From Rhodeus uyekii (lineage: Eukaryota; Chordata; Actinopteri; Cypriniformes; Acheilognathidae): a stretch of DNA of 64,000 bases. Position numbers and translations under genes: made by a program. Of this stretch, positions 1-13,281 are shown one piece after another (the stretch's first letter is position 1; each line of letters begins with the position of its first letter). The stretch lies in assembly GCA_037043235.1 (NCBI GenBank), contig JAWRVZ010000040.1:684501-748500 (forward strand), in the 5' to 3' direction. A model generated the notes under the pieces. It ran no database searches and was not told where the DNA came from. It saw only the letters and a list, made by a program, of their open reading frames with translations.

Positions 1-1634
1 GATATATTACACTGTCAGACTGTGGCTCCTGACCATCAATTCAGAAAACAACATACACATGAAAAAATAAAAAAATTTTTTTTAATAACGATGAGTAACT
101 TTAGTTAATAACAGATTACATTTATATCTGCTCCTCACATAAAAATTAGGGATGTGCTATTAATCCAGACCACATTATTTATTTGCAAATGTTAGTATTT
201 ATTTTATCTATCGCTGTTGGTCTATATTTACTGTAACTTTGTTTCATTTTCATTATTTGTACAATTATGTTACGTATTGTCACCATCTAATGCTCACTTA
301 AAGTTAAACTTTAAAAAAAACAATAAATTAACACTTTTTCATATAATAAATACTCACTACTTTTTCATTCTGTACATTATATATATTTTTTGCTTCCTAA
401 ACTCACTTGTAGCTTTTAGAATAGCTGATATTAAATTTTAGAGTATCCTTTCCAATTAATTACATAGTCATACGTACAACTTTTATGACATTTGTTCTGT
501 ATATATGGAATTTTGTCCTTTTGGCACTCGACAGCCTGTGTAATGAAGCATTTAAAAGGTTCTTCTAAATAACTTAATTTGTGTAGAAATAAAAATCACA
601 CCAGCTCAGAAGAACATCAGGATGACCAAATGATTCAAACTAAATCCTACAACAACAGACCCAGCAATTTCCTGAATAACGATAGAATATTTGATAGATA
701 TTGGACTAGATATCCTCGACCAATCATCACAGAATTTAAATGTAGATACGGGTTGCCAACATTATTGTAAGATAAAATAATGCATTTGCTCAGGCAACTG
801 CAATGTTGAGATTATTTGAACACTGATGGAAAGAAAGTGCTTTCTGTATTCATTCTCAAATTCATTCTCCAATCCGAGTGCAGTCAATTGTGTCAATTAC
901 CTTTGTAAAACCAGCAATTGCTGAAAATTGCCTTTTAAGTGTGACTACTGAATTCAACATACAGCATATTTTTAAAACCATCTGTTCAATTCACCTGAGT
1001 TGCCAACTATGAATACCAACTATGCTGAGTGTATGTACGCTTGGGCAAACATTTGCATAATGTTATGTGCACTACTATGTCAAGTTCGTTATTTATTATT
1101 CCAAATGTGTACATGGGACATTACAAAAAAACATTTTCAAAAAGATTTTATTGTGTGCTGTTATTCAGAAGGCCCCATGTCTTCTCAGTTGTAGTTCCCT
1201 GGATCAATATATGTCCACAGATCAGTTGGATCTGAGGAGCACATCATGGATGTCTGCAGTACAGAAGATTGGCCTTTTTGTGTGTGATTCAGTTTGACTG
1301 TGATAAGTGTAAATTTTCTACAGCACAAAGGAGCAGATAAGGATAACAAGCCACCATTGGTCATAAAGCTTATTTAATGCACTGTTTCTGGCAAACTTGC
1401 AAAGATTCAGTTTAATTTATTATAGATTAGATATAATTTTTTAGTCCTGGAACAACATTAAAATCAACCAATCAGATTTGAGGGACAAATTCATAATTCA
1501 CATTATGAAATAAATATTATTCTCCAAAACAGGTCGGCTATTATTATTGATACCCCAACATTTTTTTATGAGTTATAAATTATCTCTGATGTATATTCCT
1601 ATTCATATTTACATTTATTAGCATTTATTATCTA

Positions 1635-2217
1635 TGTCAGAGTTCTGTCACTTTGGTCTGGTCTATTTGTGGTTTTGTGACAGAGCCCTGACACCGTCAT
1701 GTCTTCCTGTGAGCATGCACTCTCCTGTCTGTGTTCTTGTGTGTGGGGTGTGATGTTCGGATCACGGCCTTCGGTCTAATTCGTTTTTGGTTTTGTGTCG
1801 GGATTCAGACATTCATGCTCTATGTGTTTATCTTCTGTTGTGAGCGCATGAGATGAGTGTTCGTTTGTGAGCTCTGTCCTGTTCTGTGAGCGTGTGAGGT
1901 TTCGAGTTCATTCGGGCTTGACGTGTGTTTCTTGTGCCATGTGCTCTACCGTCGTTTGTGTAACCGTGCCTGTCTTGTTTCCACATTATTGGTTTGATTT
2001 GCCCCACCTGTTCTTCCTCATTACATGCCTTGTATGCTCCCTATTTATTCTCCCTGTGTTTGCTGTCCTGTGCTGGATCATCGTCGTTACTTATCGTTTA
2101 TTTGTAGTCAAGTCAAGGTTGTTTGTTTGTCTTTTTGTTTCATTTTATTATTAATAAAAGCCCTTTCCTCTACATCAATGGACCCTCACATCTCCCTTCA
2201 CCCTGAAACCCCTGACA
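1635..2217 (+). mobile_element. LTR-like element (TGTCAG...CTGACA ends)
   Basis: About 583 bp with short inverted ends TGTCAG/CTGACA, a TCCCTATTTATTC TATA-like motif at about 2037 and AATAAA at about 2152. The 5' part matches the minus-strand copy at 62870-63710 (GTTCTG[TC]CAC, GGTTTTGTG[AG]CAGAG and the GAGCGCATGAGA block). This is typical of a retroelement LTR, but flanking duplications are not evident. The longer frames inside are chance. Confidence 0.5.
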
Positions 2218-3267
2218 GTCTCGCCATGACTTCTTGTTTCAAAGGAGTATAAAACTACACAAAAGCCAAATTCCCTTAATCATCAATCACAATGGGTAAA
2301 GCCAAAGAATATAGTTCTGATGTGTAGTTCCAAAATTTTGTTTAGCTTCACAAAAGTGGCTGTAAGAAAATTCCCATTTCCCATCATCGCAAAAATTAGA
2401 AACATACAATCAACTAAAGAGGTCTCTATCACAGATGGAGAATTGCAGAGATTAGTTGCGTCTTGGGGTTCGAAAAAAGATTTTTTTCAAACAACCCCCA
2501 CATCAGCACGTTGTTTGGGAGAGTTTCAAAAAAGATCCTCCTTGCTCATCCAATAACAAACTCCAGAACGTTCAGTTGTCAGACTGGAACAGAACATGGT
2601 TCAATGGTCAGTTGAAACAAAACAAAAAAATTACCCCATGCCCACGGTTAAATATACCACTGGATCTTTAATATTGTAGGCCCATTTTTTCTGCCGGAGG
2701 TCTTGGACATCTTGTTCAGATACATAGTATCATTGATTCTAGCAAATTCCAACAGATAAAAATCAAAACCTGACAGCCTCTGCTAGAAATCTTATAATGG
2801 GCAGTGGCTGAATCTTCCAGCAGTTCTCTAAATTCATCATGCATTGTCAAAAGGAGGTTGCAAAATGTATTTAATAAAAGGGTGCCAATAATAATTAATG
2901 TTTTCTTTTATTTTTTTGAATGGAAGATCAATAGGATAAACAATGCAGATTTATTTTTTATAGACATATTTGATCACATTTACTAGGGGTCAACTATTCT
3001 GACCACAACTGAAAATATGGTTTACATTTTGTGATATTAAAATAATCACATATAGCTGAGATTTTTTATATAGTCTATAGCTTTATGTGAGTATACTGTT
3101 AAGTAGGATGTACTATACCGGTACTTTACAGTAGTTGTGTAATTTGTTATTAATTATTAACATGTTCATTAATTCCAGTAATTAATTTATGTTGTTATAT
3201 TAATAATTATAAAACCTATGCAACCTATTACTTTTAATTTGCTTGACCGAGTTGTGTTTTTGGTATA

Positions 3268-3864
3268 CAGTAGTACCTCAAGATACGAAAGGCTCAACTT
3301 ACGAAAAATCCAAGTTACGAAAGCAAAGACGAATGATTTTACTGCTCTACATATGTAAAGTTTTCAAGATACGAAAGGTTTCTGAAAGTCCGAGATTCGC
3401 CCCATAACAATTTTGAAACTCGCGCCGCACACCGCCATCTTAGTTATAGTAGACTCGCCACCATCCTCCTAATCTCCCATTGGTTCCTGATGCTAGCCAA
3501 GCCATGAGATCCTTCTCTCTAATTGGACAGCATCCCTCCCATCATGCATCTTCTATACGTACGTGCTGGCGTGCTTTAGCTCAGCCACTCCGCACCCGAA
3601 ACTTTACGTTATCTGCCGTTTGTCCTCCTCCTCTTCTGCCGCCACTTTCGGAGATAGCCTCACTCGAAAGGTAAGCTTCGACATTTTACGTTATTTCATT
3701 GTTTATAGGTCAATTTAGCTTTATTATGAAATTTAATGGGGTGTTTTTGGAGGGCTTGGAACGGATTAGCCATTTTACATGTAAAATGTGTTCCAAGATA
3801 CGAAAAACTCATTATACAAAGGCCGCCTCGGAACGGATTAATTTCGTATCTCGAGGTACCACTG
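3268..3864. mobile_element. Tigger/pogo-type MITE
   Basis: A 597-bp element with inverted termini CAGTAGTACCTCAAGATACG and CAGTGGTACCTCGAGATACG (minus strand), flanked by TA duplications at 3266-3267 and 3865-3866. The inner part has a GC-richer, promoter-like stretch (CGCGCCGCACACCGCCATC) but no transposase gene. It is a deletion derivative related to the copy at 54168-55251. Confidence 0.8.
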
Positions 3865-4569
3865 TATTTGGATTCCTAAGGACATTTATGTGAATTGTCC
3901 ACAATGCAACAAACCCCTGAAGGTAGTTCAGCCAGCATGATGGATAGCATGAAAGCAACCACTCAGTTTTGTATCATAAATATCAATTTTAAAGGTGAAA
4001 CATGTTTTATTTTGTTTTTGGTTAAAGTATACTACTACTAGCCACTCAGCATTTTTACTGGTCACAATTTTGACATTGATACCATTGGGGAAAACAGCTA
4101 GACAGATATTTTTGTATATTATCTGGCATCAGGTATATTAGGCTGCTGTCTCTTATAATGGACACTTATGGTAATTCTACATTCAAAATAACTCAATTTA
4201 GTACTAAGAGTCAGCCTATGTGCGCAAACGTTTGTATAAAAAATAAACAAATTCCATCCAGAGCAAATGAAACAAGACTCTTGTGTATTAACAAGAGAGT
4301 GCGAGAAAGCTGACATTGTGTATCTATTCTCCAGAAAATGAGTATTGAAAACATTTCAGATATTTCAGTATCGAAAAATAGATATTTTTGACAACACTAC
4401 ATTCATTATTTCAGATACGTTTTTAAAAGACTACAATTGACTCTTTTTTTTTTTACAATATTGTATAAAATCCAACCCGCAAAAGTGGTAAATAGGAGTG
4501 ACTACACACCATGGCTGAAATCCACCCGGGGTTTTAATGTCAAGCCCTGGCTGTATAAATGTCTGTTCT

Positions 4570-4712
4570 TTACATTTACATTCATGCATTTGGCAGACGC
4601 TTTTATCCAAAGCAACTTACATTGAAACAGGTCTTACTTTCCCTGGGATCGAACCCATGACATTGGCGTTGTAAGCACCAATGCTCTACTGATTGAGCTA
4701 CAGAAAAGCTGT
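4570..4712 (-). mobile_element. tRNA-derived SINE, copy 1
   Basis: On the minus strand there is a tRNA-like head with an A-box region (TAGCTCAATCAGTA, 4687-4700) and B-box GGTTCGATCCC (4645-4655). The widespread fish tail GCTTTGGATAAAAGCGTCTGCCAAATG follows at once, written here in two parts as GCTTTGGATAAAAG and CGTCTGCCAAATG. It is a polymerase III promoter fossil, not a functional tRNA gene. Confidence 0.75.
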
Positions 4713-5344
4713 AAAACCGGAATTGCATTCATATCCATGAGAAGTTTATCACAAGTAAAGTGGCTGGAACAGTAATTCACATGGTTTCATACAAATCTGA
4801 CCATGTGAGAATAAAAACAACAGTTTTTCCCTCAATTCATGCGCACACAGCTGGTCATCAGCAGCATGATCACGCATCCATTCCCGTAATGATGCCAGTC
4901 CAAAAACAGGAGCAGTGAGCTGTTTCACCCTGTCACTCTGTTTCTTTGTGTTTTAAGTTTAGCTGTGGGTAGATCTAGCTTTTTCAAATCTGCTTATCCC
5001 TCACCAACTCCATCTCTCCCTCTTTCTCGCTCATAAAAACATGAAAGAGATCATAAATCATTGTGAATTAAAAATAACCTTCAATTCAACATCTAAAATT
5101 GGAAAGTAACTTTCAGATTATATTATTTAAATTACACGAGGCACATAATGTGTTTTCTTAGTTTAAAATAATGATTCCAGTGATTCTTGCACTGCTATTC
5201 ACCACCTCACTGAATATGCAAAGCATAAATTATATTTTACTCAAATTGTACGTTTTCAGTAAGAAACAAATTTAATTGTAATGCTTTACTTTCAAAGATG
5301 AGGAAGATAGGCATGGTAGTTAATAAAGATACATGAGATAACAG

Positions 5345-5560
5345 AGACTTAAGAGGGTTAAACACCACACACAGCCTTCAAGGGACAAACTAGAACTGAA
5401 GGACTTAAATACACAGGGTGATGAACTTGATGATGAACAGATGACTAATTAATCAATAACCATGGTAACAAATGAAGAGCAGGAAAAAAGAACAAAGGGA
5501 ACAGGTTACTGAAAAGAAAGAAACTAAACACACACATAATGGGAGAGTAATGAGTGGTGA
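5345..5560 (-). repeat. possible decayed LTR-type repeat
   Basis: Purine-rich sequence with GGACTTAAATACACAGGG (a TATA-like box on the minus strand), AATTAATCAATAACCATGG and GAACAAAGGGAACAGG. This style resembles minus-strand LTRs elsewhere in the window. No ends or duplications were defined. A similar stretch lies at about 17870-18065. Confidence 0.25.
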
Positions 5561-7031
5561 AATGTGCTGGGTATTGCAAAATAGAATAAACACAACTCTA
5601 CTTGCTGTTGCTTTCCATTAGATTCTGATTAATTTCCCAATGACTCTTTTGAGCTGAATCTTTTAGGAAATCAACTAAAAAGGCTTACAAATTCACAAGT
5701 TATCAGTTTGAATCATAATCATCCTAAGTAATGAATCAATTATTGCATACGTGATTACTGAAAAACATTTTCTTTCTTCTGTGTGACAAAATAACGTTTA
5801 TCAAAATATATTTTTGTGTTCAAATTATGGAACTACACTTGATGATTCTGTAGAAAATTCTAGTTTATGCACAATGCAGACTTTCAAGTATATATTTAAA
5901 AAGGGATTTCTGTGACAAAAATAAAAAGAAACCTCCTGTGTTAAACAGTGTCAAGATGAAAACCCAAAGGTGTTGAGCTTTTCAAGGAAAGAAGGTGCGA
6001 AAGAGAGAAAAAGTGACGGCGATGTTAAATATAGAAACTTGCACAGCTAGAGGAGTGCTTGCACAAAGAGATCCAGAATGAATTATTCATAAACATTTTA
6101 ATTATTAAGCTTCACACGCATCAGTTTTAAAACACAGAGTGTGGTTTCCAGCACAGCTTCACAAAAGCCTCAAGAAAAAAGGTGTTCTGATAAGAGCAGG
6201 AAAAATTTAATTCTTGTAGCTACTAAAATCCCTATAAATAAAGTGGAACGGGCAAATAAAACAGTGACAGGTACACAAACAAAAGTTGTTGCTTGAGGTA
6301 CCAAATGAGGAAGCAGCTAATTATGAGTCTTCATTTATGATTCCAATGAGCTGCTCAGACAATATTTTCACAGAGTCTCTGACCTAAATTATACCCATTG
6401 AGAATATTAGCATAATAGAGACTATAATAAACATATAAATCTAAAACATTATCAAAAAAGCTTTCATCATAGCCGATTTTGCACAGCGGACAGAACATTC
6501 CCTTTAGACACAGTACACCAGTAGAGGCGTACCAAGGGAGGATGGCAGGAGTTTGATTAGAATCGAACACCAATTAAAACTTCACCAGAAGAGAAATTAG
6601 CCACACTAATCTGTTTCACAAAGCAGCACCTTGAGTGAATGTCAGTCCAAATCCTGTTTATCTCTCTATTTGCATTTAATCAAAGCATACATTTGAAGAA
6701 TGCAACATGCCCCAGGTGAGCAGACTCAAAGCATGCTGGGAGCTTAGATGCACACGAAGTGCCTGTCTGACTGTGATTGTACAGTCACACCCTCCAAATC
6801 AAATTAGGAAGAATGGAACGCTGACCTGTAGATGAACATTTGTCAAAATCAACTGAATCAAATCATGTCCTATGATTAAGTTGGTACTTATCCATTGTTT
6901 TAGACCATGGAGAGTTACCCCTTTGGCATCGATACCCCTGTACCCTGAAGACAAATGACATGCAGTGGTCCACAGCATTTCATTAAGGAATATTGATTGG
7001 AATGTAACAGCTCAATGTTGGAGCTCAAGGG

Positions 7032-7041
7032 ATGACGTCAT
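7032..7041. promoter_or_regulatory. perfect CRE palindrome in rab6b intron 2
   Basis: ATGACGTCAT is a perfect 10-bp palindrome containing the full TGACGTCA CREB/ATF site. It lies in repeat-poor sequence (about 6600-7200). Function is inferred. Confidence 0.4.
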
Positions 7042-8189
7042 TCGATAGTCTGTGAATAATGTGAGACACGTTACGTGATCGTGTGGGTTAATGGTGGGGC
7101 ATCTGGTCAATATCAGGAAGGCTTTATCGTGTTTACATTACACAACTACATTCCTTGCCTTTAACATGTGACAGGACTCTCAAGGCTATACTAACATTAA
7201 TCATTTTCTCGGCAACACAGACAAGATGTCCATGATGGTTTTTAGTAACCCAAGTTAACATAGAATGTCAGGTAAGATTTATTCAGAAGCATCTGGGCTT
7301 GTTCATCTATTTATTAAAGACAACTTCAATACAGCAAGAACAGATGCTGCTGAATAAATCTTGCCTGCAACAGCAAAATCGACTGTAGTCAACCATAATG
7401 TAAATCTCAGTATTTATTTCATACATGTTGCAGACCTTGCCCTGAAGGTCAACTCAACAGATGGGAATGTGTCTTTTAAATAAAAGAATGAGAGAGACAA
7501 GAGTGTGTTGCTAGTCAAGTGGTCCGCAACACATCAGGGTTTTCAAAAAAACTCAAGCTCTCAACTGCCACCCAGAACTTAGAAAATGCAGCTCTATACT
7601 CTTAAAGTACACCCAGTTTTGTAATAAATAAATAATAATAAAAAAGTATAAAAATGCTAAAGTTAGGGGCCTGTGTACCTACCCACTCATGGAAAAAACA
7701 AAAATAAAAGTATATAAATATATATATATACATTTTTTTTTTTAAGTGTACAAAAAATACGAACAAGGTCCGAAGAATATAGCTTAATTTTAATTTTTAC
7801 GTTTCTTAAAATTAAGAATTTCTTTTCAAAATGTATTTACTTTCATTATCACATGAAGTGTGCAGTCTTTGACTCCTAATGAGACATTAGAAGTAAAAAT
7901 ATACACATACAATGCTTAGCCCTATGCCAAAAACAACAATAGACAAGAAACATGAAAAGATGCAATGGATTGGATGGATTGGAAGGATCCAAATCAGAGA
8001 AAAGTTTTGATCTGTGAACTTCACTGTTATGAACATGATTCACTTTCTGCTGCTATTCTAGATAAACAGTTATTCAAATTAGTGCACTTGATTCAATTCA
8101 TAATACACTTGTTTTATGTTTTAATAGTCAGAAAGGAGACTAGATCTTTCAACTTTTAGGTTGCACACTTTTTTATTTACACAGGTTAA

Positions 8190-8930
8190 AGGTGAAGAGA
8201 GATGATGATCTTCATTAGGAAGAGTTGTAGTTACAGTTGTGCTTGTTGATCCATATGTATCGTTCAATCATTATTCTCTTCTCCTTTTTCTTGGCCTTCT
8301 CTTCTGCCCAGGTGAACAGAACAAGTGGCACTTTTCTTTTGCACTTTGTCTGGACATTTACATTGTGCTGGGTCCACAGGGTACACAGAAGAGCTTCATC
8401 ATGAGCTCATCAATCTGAGAAGCATCATCCAAATGGCCTAGTCTGGCTTTGGAGTCTCTCATTTCACTGGGGTAACCTTCCTCTTCCTCAAACCTCTGTA
8501 CCTCCACCACTTTGCTCGGTCAAGTTTCCTCCTGCACCTCACGGACCTTCTCCAATCAAGCTTCTCCATTTTTTCTCAGTTTCATTTCAATTTCAATTTT
8601 AATTCAGTTTCAAGTTCTCAGTTTGGGGGCATTCAGACTTGAGTAAGGATTGGATGGTCTTCCCTGTGTACTCTACATACTCATTCTCCTCATCCTCTAT
8701 GCCAACCAGCATGAGTTGGGGAGGTAGGTCAAACAGAGAAGAAGTGAATGGCCTAGGTTTCCGTCTGGGAGGATGTAGCAGAGCAGTGACTTCATCAGGT
8801 GCAGAAGTAGGGCTTGAAGAAAATCGTTTAGGATGACAAACTTGAAATAAAGAGAATCGGAGGGAAAATAGTTCAGGTGCTGGAGTGGGGTGTGGAGGAA
8901 CCGCCAATACAAGCATCTGGGATGAAGAGA
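8190..8930 (-). pseudogene. broken coding tract of unknown parent (retrocopy or transposon remnant)
   Basis: On the minus strand, protein-like text continues through several frames with stops and shifts. From about 8916 down to 8599 it reads SSSPTSAPDEVTALLHPPRR, then GIEDEENEYVEYTGKTIQSL. From about 8510 it reads RFEEEEGYPSEMRDSKARLG and LDDASQIDELM. After a frameshift near 8400 it reads ALLCTLWTQHNVNVQTKC, KRKVPLVLFTWAEEKAKKKE and KRIMIERYIWINKHN, ending in TAA. Acidic and lysine-rich blocks alternate. No introns are apparent, which suggests a processed retrocopy or a transposon gene. It abuts the LTR-like repeat starting at about 8940, so it could instead be captured or internal sequence of that element. 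The parent protein was not recognised. Confidence 0.35.
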
Positions 8931-8939
8931 GTCATAAAG

Positions 8940-9225
8940 ATCACGGCGAGGCCGGTGGCGTGATGTACTATGCGCTACATAGTATCTCATGAAGGGGCTA
9001 TAGTTCGTATCTCATGGAGTAGCGGAAGCATAAAAGGAGGAGCGACGATAGTAATGGACCAGGCCTGGATTTTACTTTGCGTTTTATTTATGTGTATGGG
9101 GCAGTCGTACGCAAGGGGCTGCCACTTTTACTTTAATTTTGTGTTTGTTTATTTATTTTAGAATTAAAGTGTTACATTTTCGCTGGTTTCCGCCTCCTTC
9201 ACAAGAAGAAGGAGGCTACAGGAAA
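8940..9225 (+). repeat. LTR-like repeat, copy 1
   Basis: This is the same sequence family as the solo LTR at 35972-36289. Shared landmarks are a TATA-like GCATAAAAGGAGGA, GACCAGGCCTGGA, a GGGGCTGCCAC block, an ATTAAAG polyadenylation-like signal and a final CGCCTCCTTC. Termini are eroded: no clear TG start or CA end was found and no target duplication. It lies next to the broken coding tract at 8190-8930. Confidence 0.6.
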
Positions 9226-10159
9226 CATCATGCTAAACATCACACTAAAATCCATGCTAAACTCCAGCACTATTGGCAGATTTATAAATGCTCATAACAT
9301 ATGACACTACCCGCTCATCACAATGACTGGCTTTTTACTCAAATTTTTTTTTACCTGACATTTGCATAAGATTGAGCGTTTATAAATTTTTGGATGTTCT
9401 CGACTGCTCTCAACACTTTCTTCAATCTACTCTCAATCCTGAATTGCAATTGTATTGCACAGCTTGTATATAGTGCTTTAGTTATTAGCAGAAGTGTCTG
9501 AATTGAAGAGAATTTGCCAAGTTATTCATTTTTTTGCAGTATTTCCTGCACTGCAAAGAAATGTCTGTGATCTGTGTAGTATAATTCACTTAAGAAAGAT
9601 TGAACTGAACTGTTTCTTTTTAATGAATCTGACAAAATTAATTAATTTATCGGTTTTAATTAATGTAATGACTCACTTACTAACTTAAAGGAATGTTTGA
9701 AAGTACATTTGACTCACTCGAAAGTAATTACTTTCAGTTAAATCCAAATCCAACTCAAACTGAGAACTGACACAACATTATTTGTCTTTTTAAAAGGTTT
9801 GTGACAGCTTTATGTGTAAATATAAACCTTAAAAGCAGTTTTGTATTAATGTCCTTTTACCTAAAACAAACAAACAAAAAAATCGTTTTGTTGTTGTTGT
9901 TGAGAATATAGAAATAAATAATATAAAAAAATAACATAAAAATTATGATGCTCAAAAAATCCCCTGGGAGAAACTGCTTTGTGCTTCAATGAACTTTAAC
10001 ACTTGGCTAAATAAAGATTAACAAAGCATTTTGTCATTTAATTCTCTCACTCTGAACCAAAACCAAGTGTGCTGCCTCGTCGGCTACAGCCTAGAGAGCT
10101 GCTTACTAAGCATTCCAACTCAAATGGAATCTCAGAGGCAGATTTGGAATGTGCGCATA

Positions 10160-10620
10160 ATAGAGATACGCGGATCAGCTCTAACGTCACCCAAATCCGT
10201 TGTTAAAAACGAATCATCCACCCACCACTCGCAACCCACCAGTACCTATGATTTATCTGATTTAGATATATCCGCTCGAACCGCACCCAATTGTCACATT
10301 ACAATTATTCAAATTCTCAGAGTTAAGTGTGATGATATGGTAAAATATTACACCGAAGGCTGCTTTTAAATGAACATTTATTCAAAGCAAAGTTCTTCTA
10401 TCATGAAATTACATTTCTTTAATACAAAAGAAATGACAGTTGCGTGTCTTTATTAGAATCAAGACATTAATGATCTCTCATATGCCCACAATTTTTGGAA
10501 AGTTACTTTTTATTACTTGTCCTGCCATACCCACGGATTATCTACAGCATCCGTGGATATAACCGCAATTCACGCATCACTTGTGCATAAGCTGCACTTC
10601 CACATAAGCTAGCTCTCCTC
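10160..10620. repeat. possible hAT-related fragment
   Basis: AGAGATACGCGGATCAGC at the left and CCGTGGATATAACCGCAATTC near the right repeat the CGCGGAT/CCGTGGAT theme of a fish hAT repeat recalled from memory. No termini or target duplication could be paired. Confidence 0.25.
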
Positions 10621-11534
10621 ACGTGAATGCAACATGAGAACACGTAATACTGTAAAAGAGTGAGTAATTGTTATTTGCAACAAGTCAAAATGCCTGACGG
10701 GATTGCATTCTCTTTAATAGTTATATTTAATGGCGCCTTTGGACAAGGATGTAGATGCTTACTTTTTGGAATAGCCTTCATGTCAAGAGTGTCTATGATG
10801 CTGTCAACAGAGTCAGCTCACTAGATTTTGAAACAAAGATTCCGTGTCTTCTCTAGTCCTGGTTGTGCTGAGCAGATAACAGTCACACTCCAGTGCCCCA
10901 TGTTGAGTGGCAGCTCAGTCAGGCACGACAGCACAGTTCTCCCACTGGACCCTAGTAGGCCATCACAGCAAAACAACCACAAACTCAGCAAGTCAAGCTC
11001 ATTTTTTGACAGGAAGTCAGTCTATGCTCATCCTTTTCCTTTTCATCAATTCTGTTCTTAAATTTGTTTCTTACCCCCACCTTTTCTGTACATTATATAA
11101 TAAAGTTGCAAAGTTTGAGGATGTTCCTTATTCCCTTGGTTTACTTAAAGTGGAAAACTATGCTAGAACCAGGGCAGAATATGTAATTCTGGCATTTTCT
11201 GGATGACTTAAAGCCCCAGTGAAACAAGTAGCGTTTGTTTAATACAGCTGACTGTTCAGCCTGTTCTAATGAAAATGGAAGGTCTCAAAATCCCTAGTAA
11301 AGAGAGAGGACCTGAAGCCTCCTGCTGCGCTGCGCTGCGCCTCACTCAATCAAACATCATAGGGCTCATAGAATGAATAATTTCTAATTAACAACGTAAA
11401 AACACACTGACATTAGTGTGTGCGCACACTCACAGAGCTTATACATGCACAGAAATCTAAACCAACAAGAGAGGTTTCAAGGTTTGGCTGCTTAGATCCA
11501 ATAACTACAGCAAGTTTCTCAAAGTAATCATGTA

Positions 11535-11735
11535 CAGTAATACCTCGGTTTATGAGAGACTTTGTATACAAATCTGTGTACGAGCGAGAAATTTTTTTTC
11601 CCTCGCCCACGCTCAGCATCTTTATGCGCATTTTTACTGGAAATATCCTAAAGACAGCCTCTAACAAAGCCTCTCACCCCTTAACTCGTTCATTCTCTCA
11701 GCATCGCTCGGTTTGGTTGCATCATTCACCACAAC
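11535..11735 (+). mobile_element. single Tigger-type terminus
   Basis: It starts CAGTAATACCTCGGTTTATG after TA, the same class of terminus as 54168, followed by CGAGCGAGAAATTT. No matching opposite end was found downstream, so it is a truncated fragment; the right boundary is a guess. Confidence 0.5.
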
Positions 11736-12479
11736 TTTAAACTATGCCTAAACAATTTTTTTTTATGATGAATTGAACTAATTTTGCAATGAACTTTGTT
11801 TCCAACTGAACCTTGTTCTGAGCAAAGTATACATCCCATTTACCACTGCAAAGCCACCCCGAAAATTGTCTACTAATCGGATACTTAAGTTTAAAAGAGT
11901 AATTTTGCAATTTGTCTCAACTTTTTCTCTTTTCGAACACGGCCTCCAAAGGACGCAGCCTCTGAATTGGGATGCAGCTTAGGTTAACTAAGGGAGAAAG
12001 GAAATTAACACAGGAACTGGGAGCTCAATACTAAGCCAAAACAGAATATAACCTTGACATACAGGATTCTCTTATTTTTATTGACTGGGGAAAAAAAAGA
12101 AGAAAAAATAGCTTTTCCCCTCATTTCACCACTGTAATGATGACTGCCCAAACTGTAATAGGAGCTTGGAAGCAGCATTAGACTCCATGAATCAAATATG
12201 GTTGCACCAGCTATGTGTAGCGGTTTGTGCCAGCCAAGCAACTGCCATTTAAATGAATGGGAATGGCTAAATGAACAATGCAACAACTGTTTCATTTTTT
12301 TCTAAGTAGTATTAGAAGTTTACACGTGAATATAACTGAGATTACATAACTGATTTACGACAGAGCAACCTCTGAGCAAAATAATTTTCCTCTGGGCTAT
12401 TTTGTTATGATTCTTTGATAGTTTTATATATCACCGACATAAATTGCAAGCAACAATTTCGGAAAAATTACTTTCATTT

Positions 12480-13020
12480 TTTCATTTTACAAATAGAGGT
12501 TCTGGTAGCTGAGATCTATAGAGAGAAAAACAGGAGCTTTTGTTCTAAATGGGGATTTTCTGCTCACATTTCTCTCCAAATGCTGATTTAACAACGACTC
12601 AGACATCAGTGAATTCACATCAGATAAAAAGGCATAAATATGCAGATGTGTCTCTCTCATTTTGCATAGAGAAGAAGACTGACAGATGATAGGAGTCTGG
12701 GGTGATGCTCTCTGCTCTTCTGGCATATGTTATCATGAAAGCCCACTGCCAGACATCTTAAGGTCAATCTCAATGTTGAGAAGCAGCTTGATTTGAGTTT
12801 ATTCAAGAATATGCAAATTAGAAAAGAGCTGATATCTCTTCCTCTCTCCAGTGTAACTGTAGAGAGTAACAGCTCATTAAGATGCCTTTTACTTCTCAAA
12901 GGTGACACCGATGAGGCAATATATTTTATTCATATGCAGATAACGAAAGAAACAGTTTGGGCAATTCAATTGTCATCAGTGAACCTCCTCCAGTGATGAA
13001 TATGGCAGCATGGCCACAGT
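12480..13020. other. repeat-poor stretch, possibly regulatory
   Basis: No transposon recognised between the Tigger end and the cyprinid repeat. It has ATGCAAATTAG, CATTAAGATG and CATATGCAGAT motifs. Overlapping open frames on both strands give no recognisable protein. Confidence 0.2.
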
Positions 13021-13281
13021 CATTAACGGTGGTTGAAATGAGGTTCTGAAATCTCAGCTTCACTGAATGCCTGTGATCCCTTATGTAAAAATAAGAGTTT
13101 GAGGAATGGATTTGAAAGTGAAAAGAGTAGATGTGTGACATTTCTCAATTGTAAAGCACTTTCTCCTAACCCAGATTAATGTGATGAAACAACTAACAGG
13201 AAAAGCTTTACTTTTGTGAAAGTGATACACTGCATAAACACAAAATACACAAAATACACTGCATAATATATACAGTATATT

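Noticed and set aside
4645..4700. A functional tRNA gene
   Set aside because: A and B boxes are present but the cloverleaf is not preserved and the sequence is fused to a SINE tail; a second copy is more degraded.
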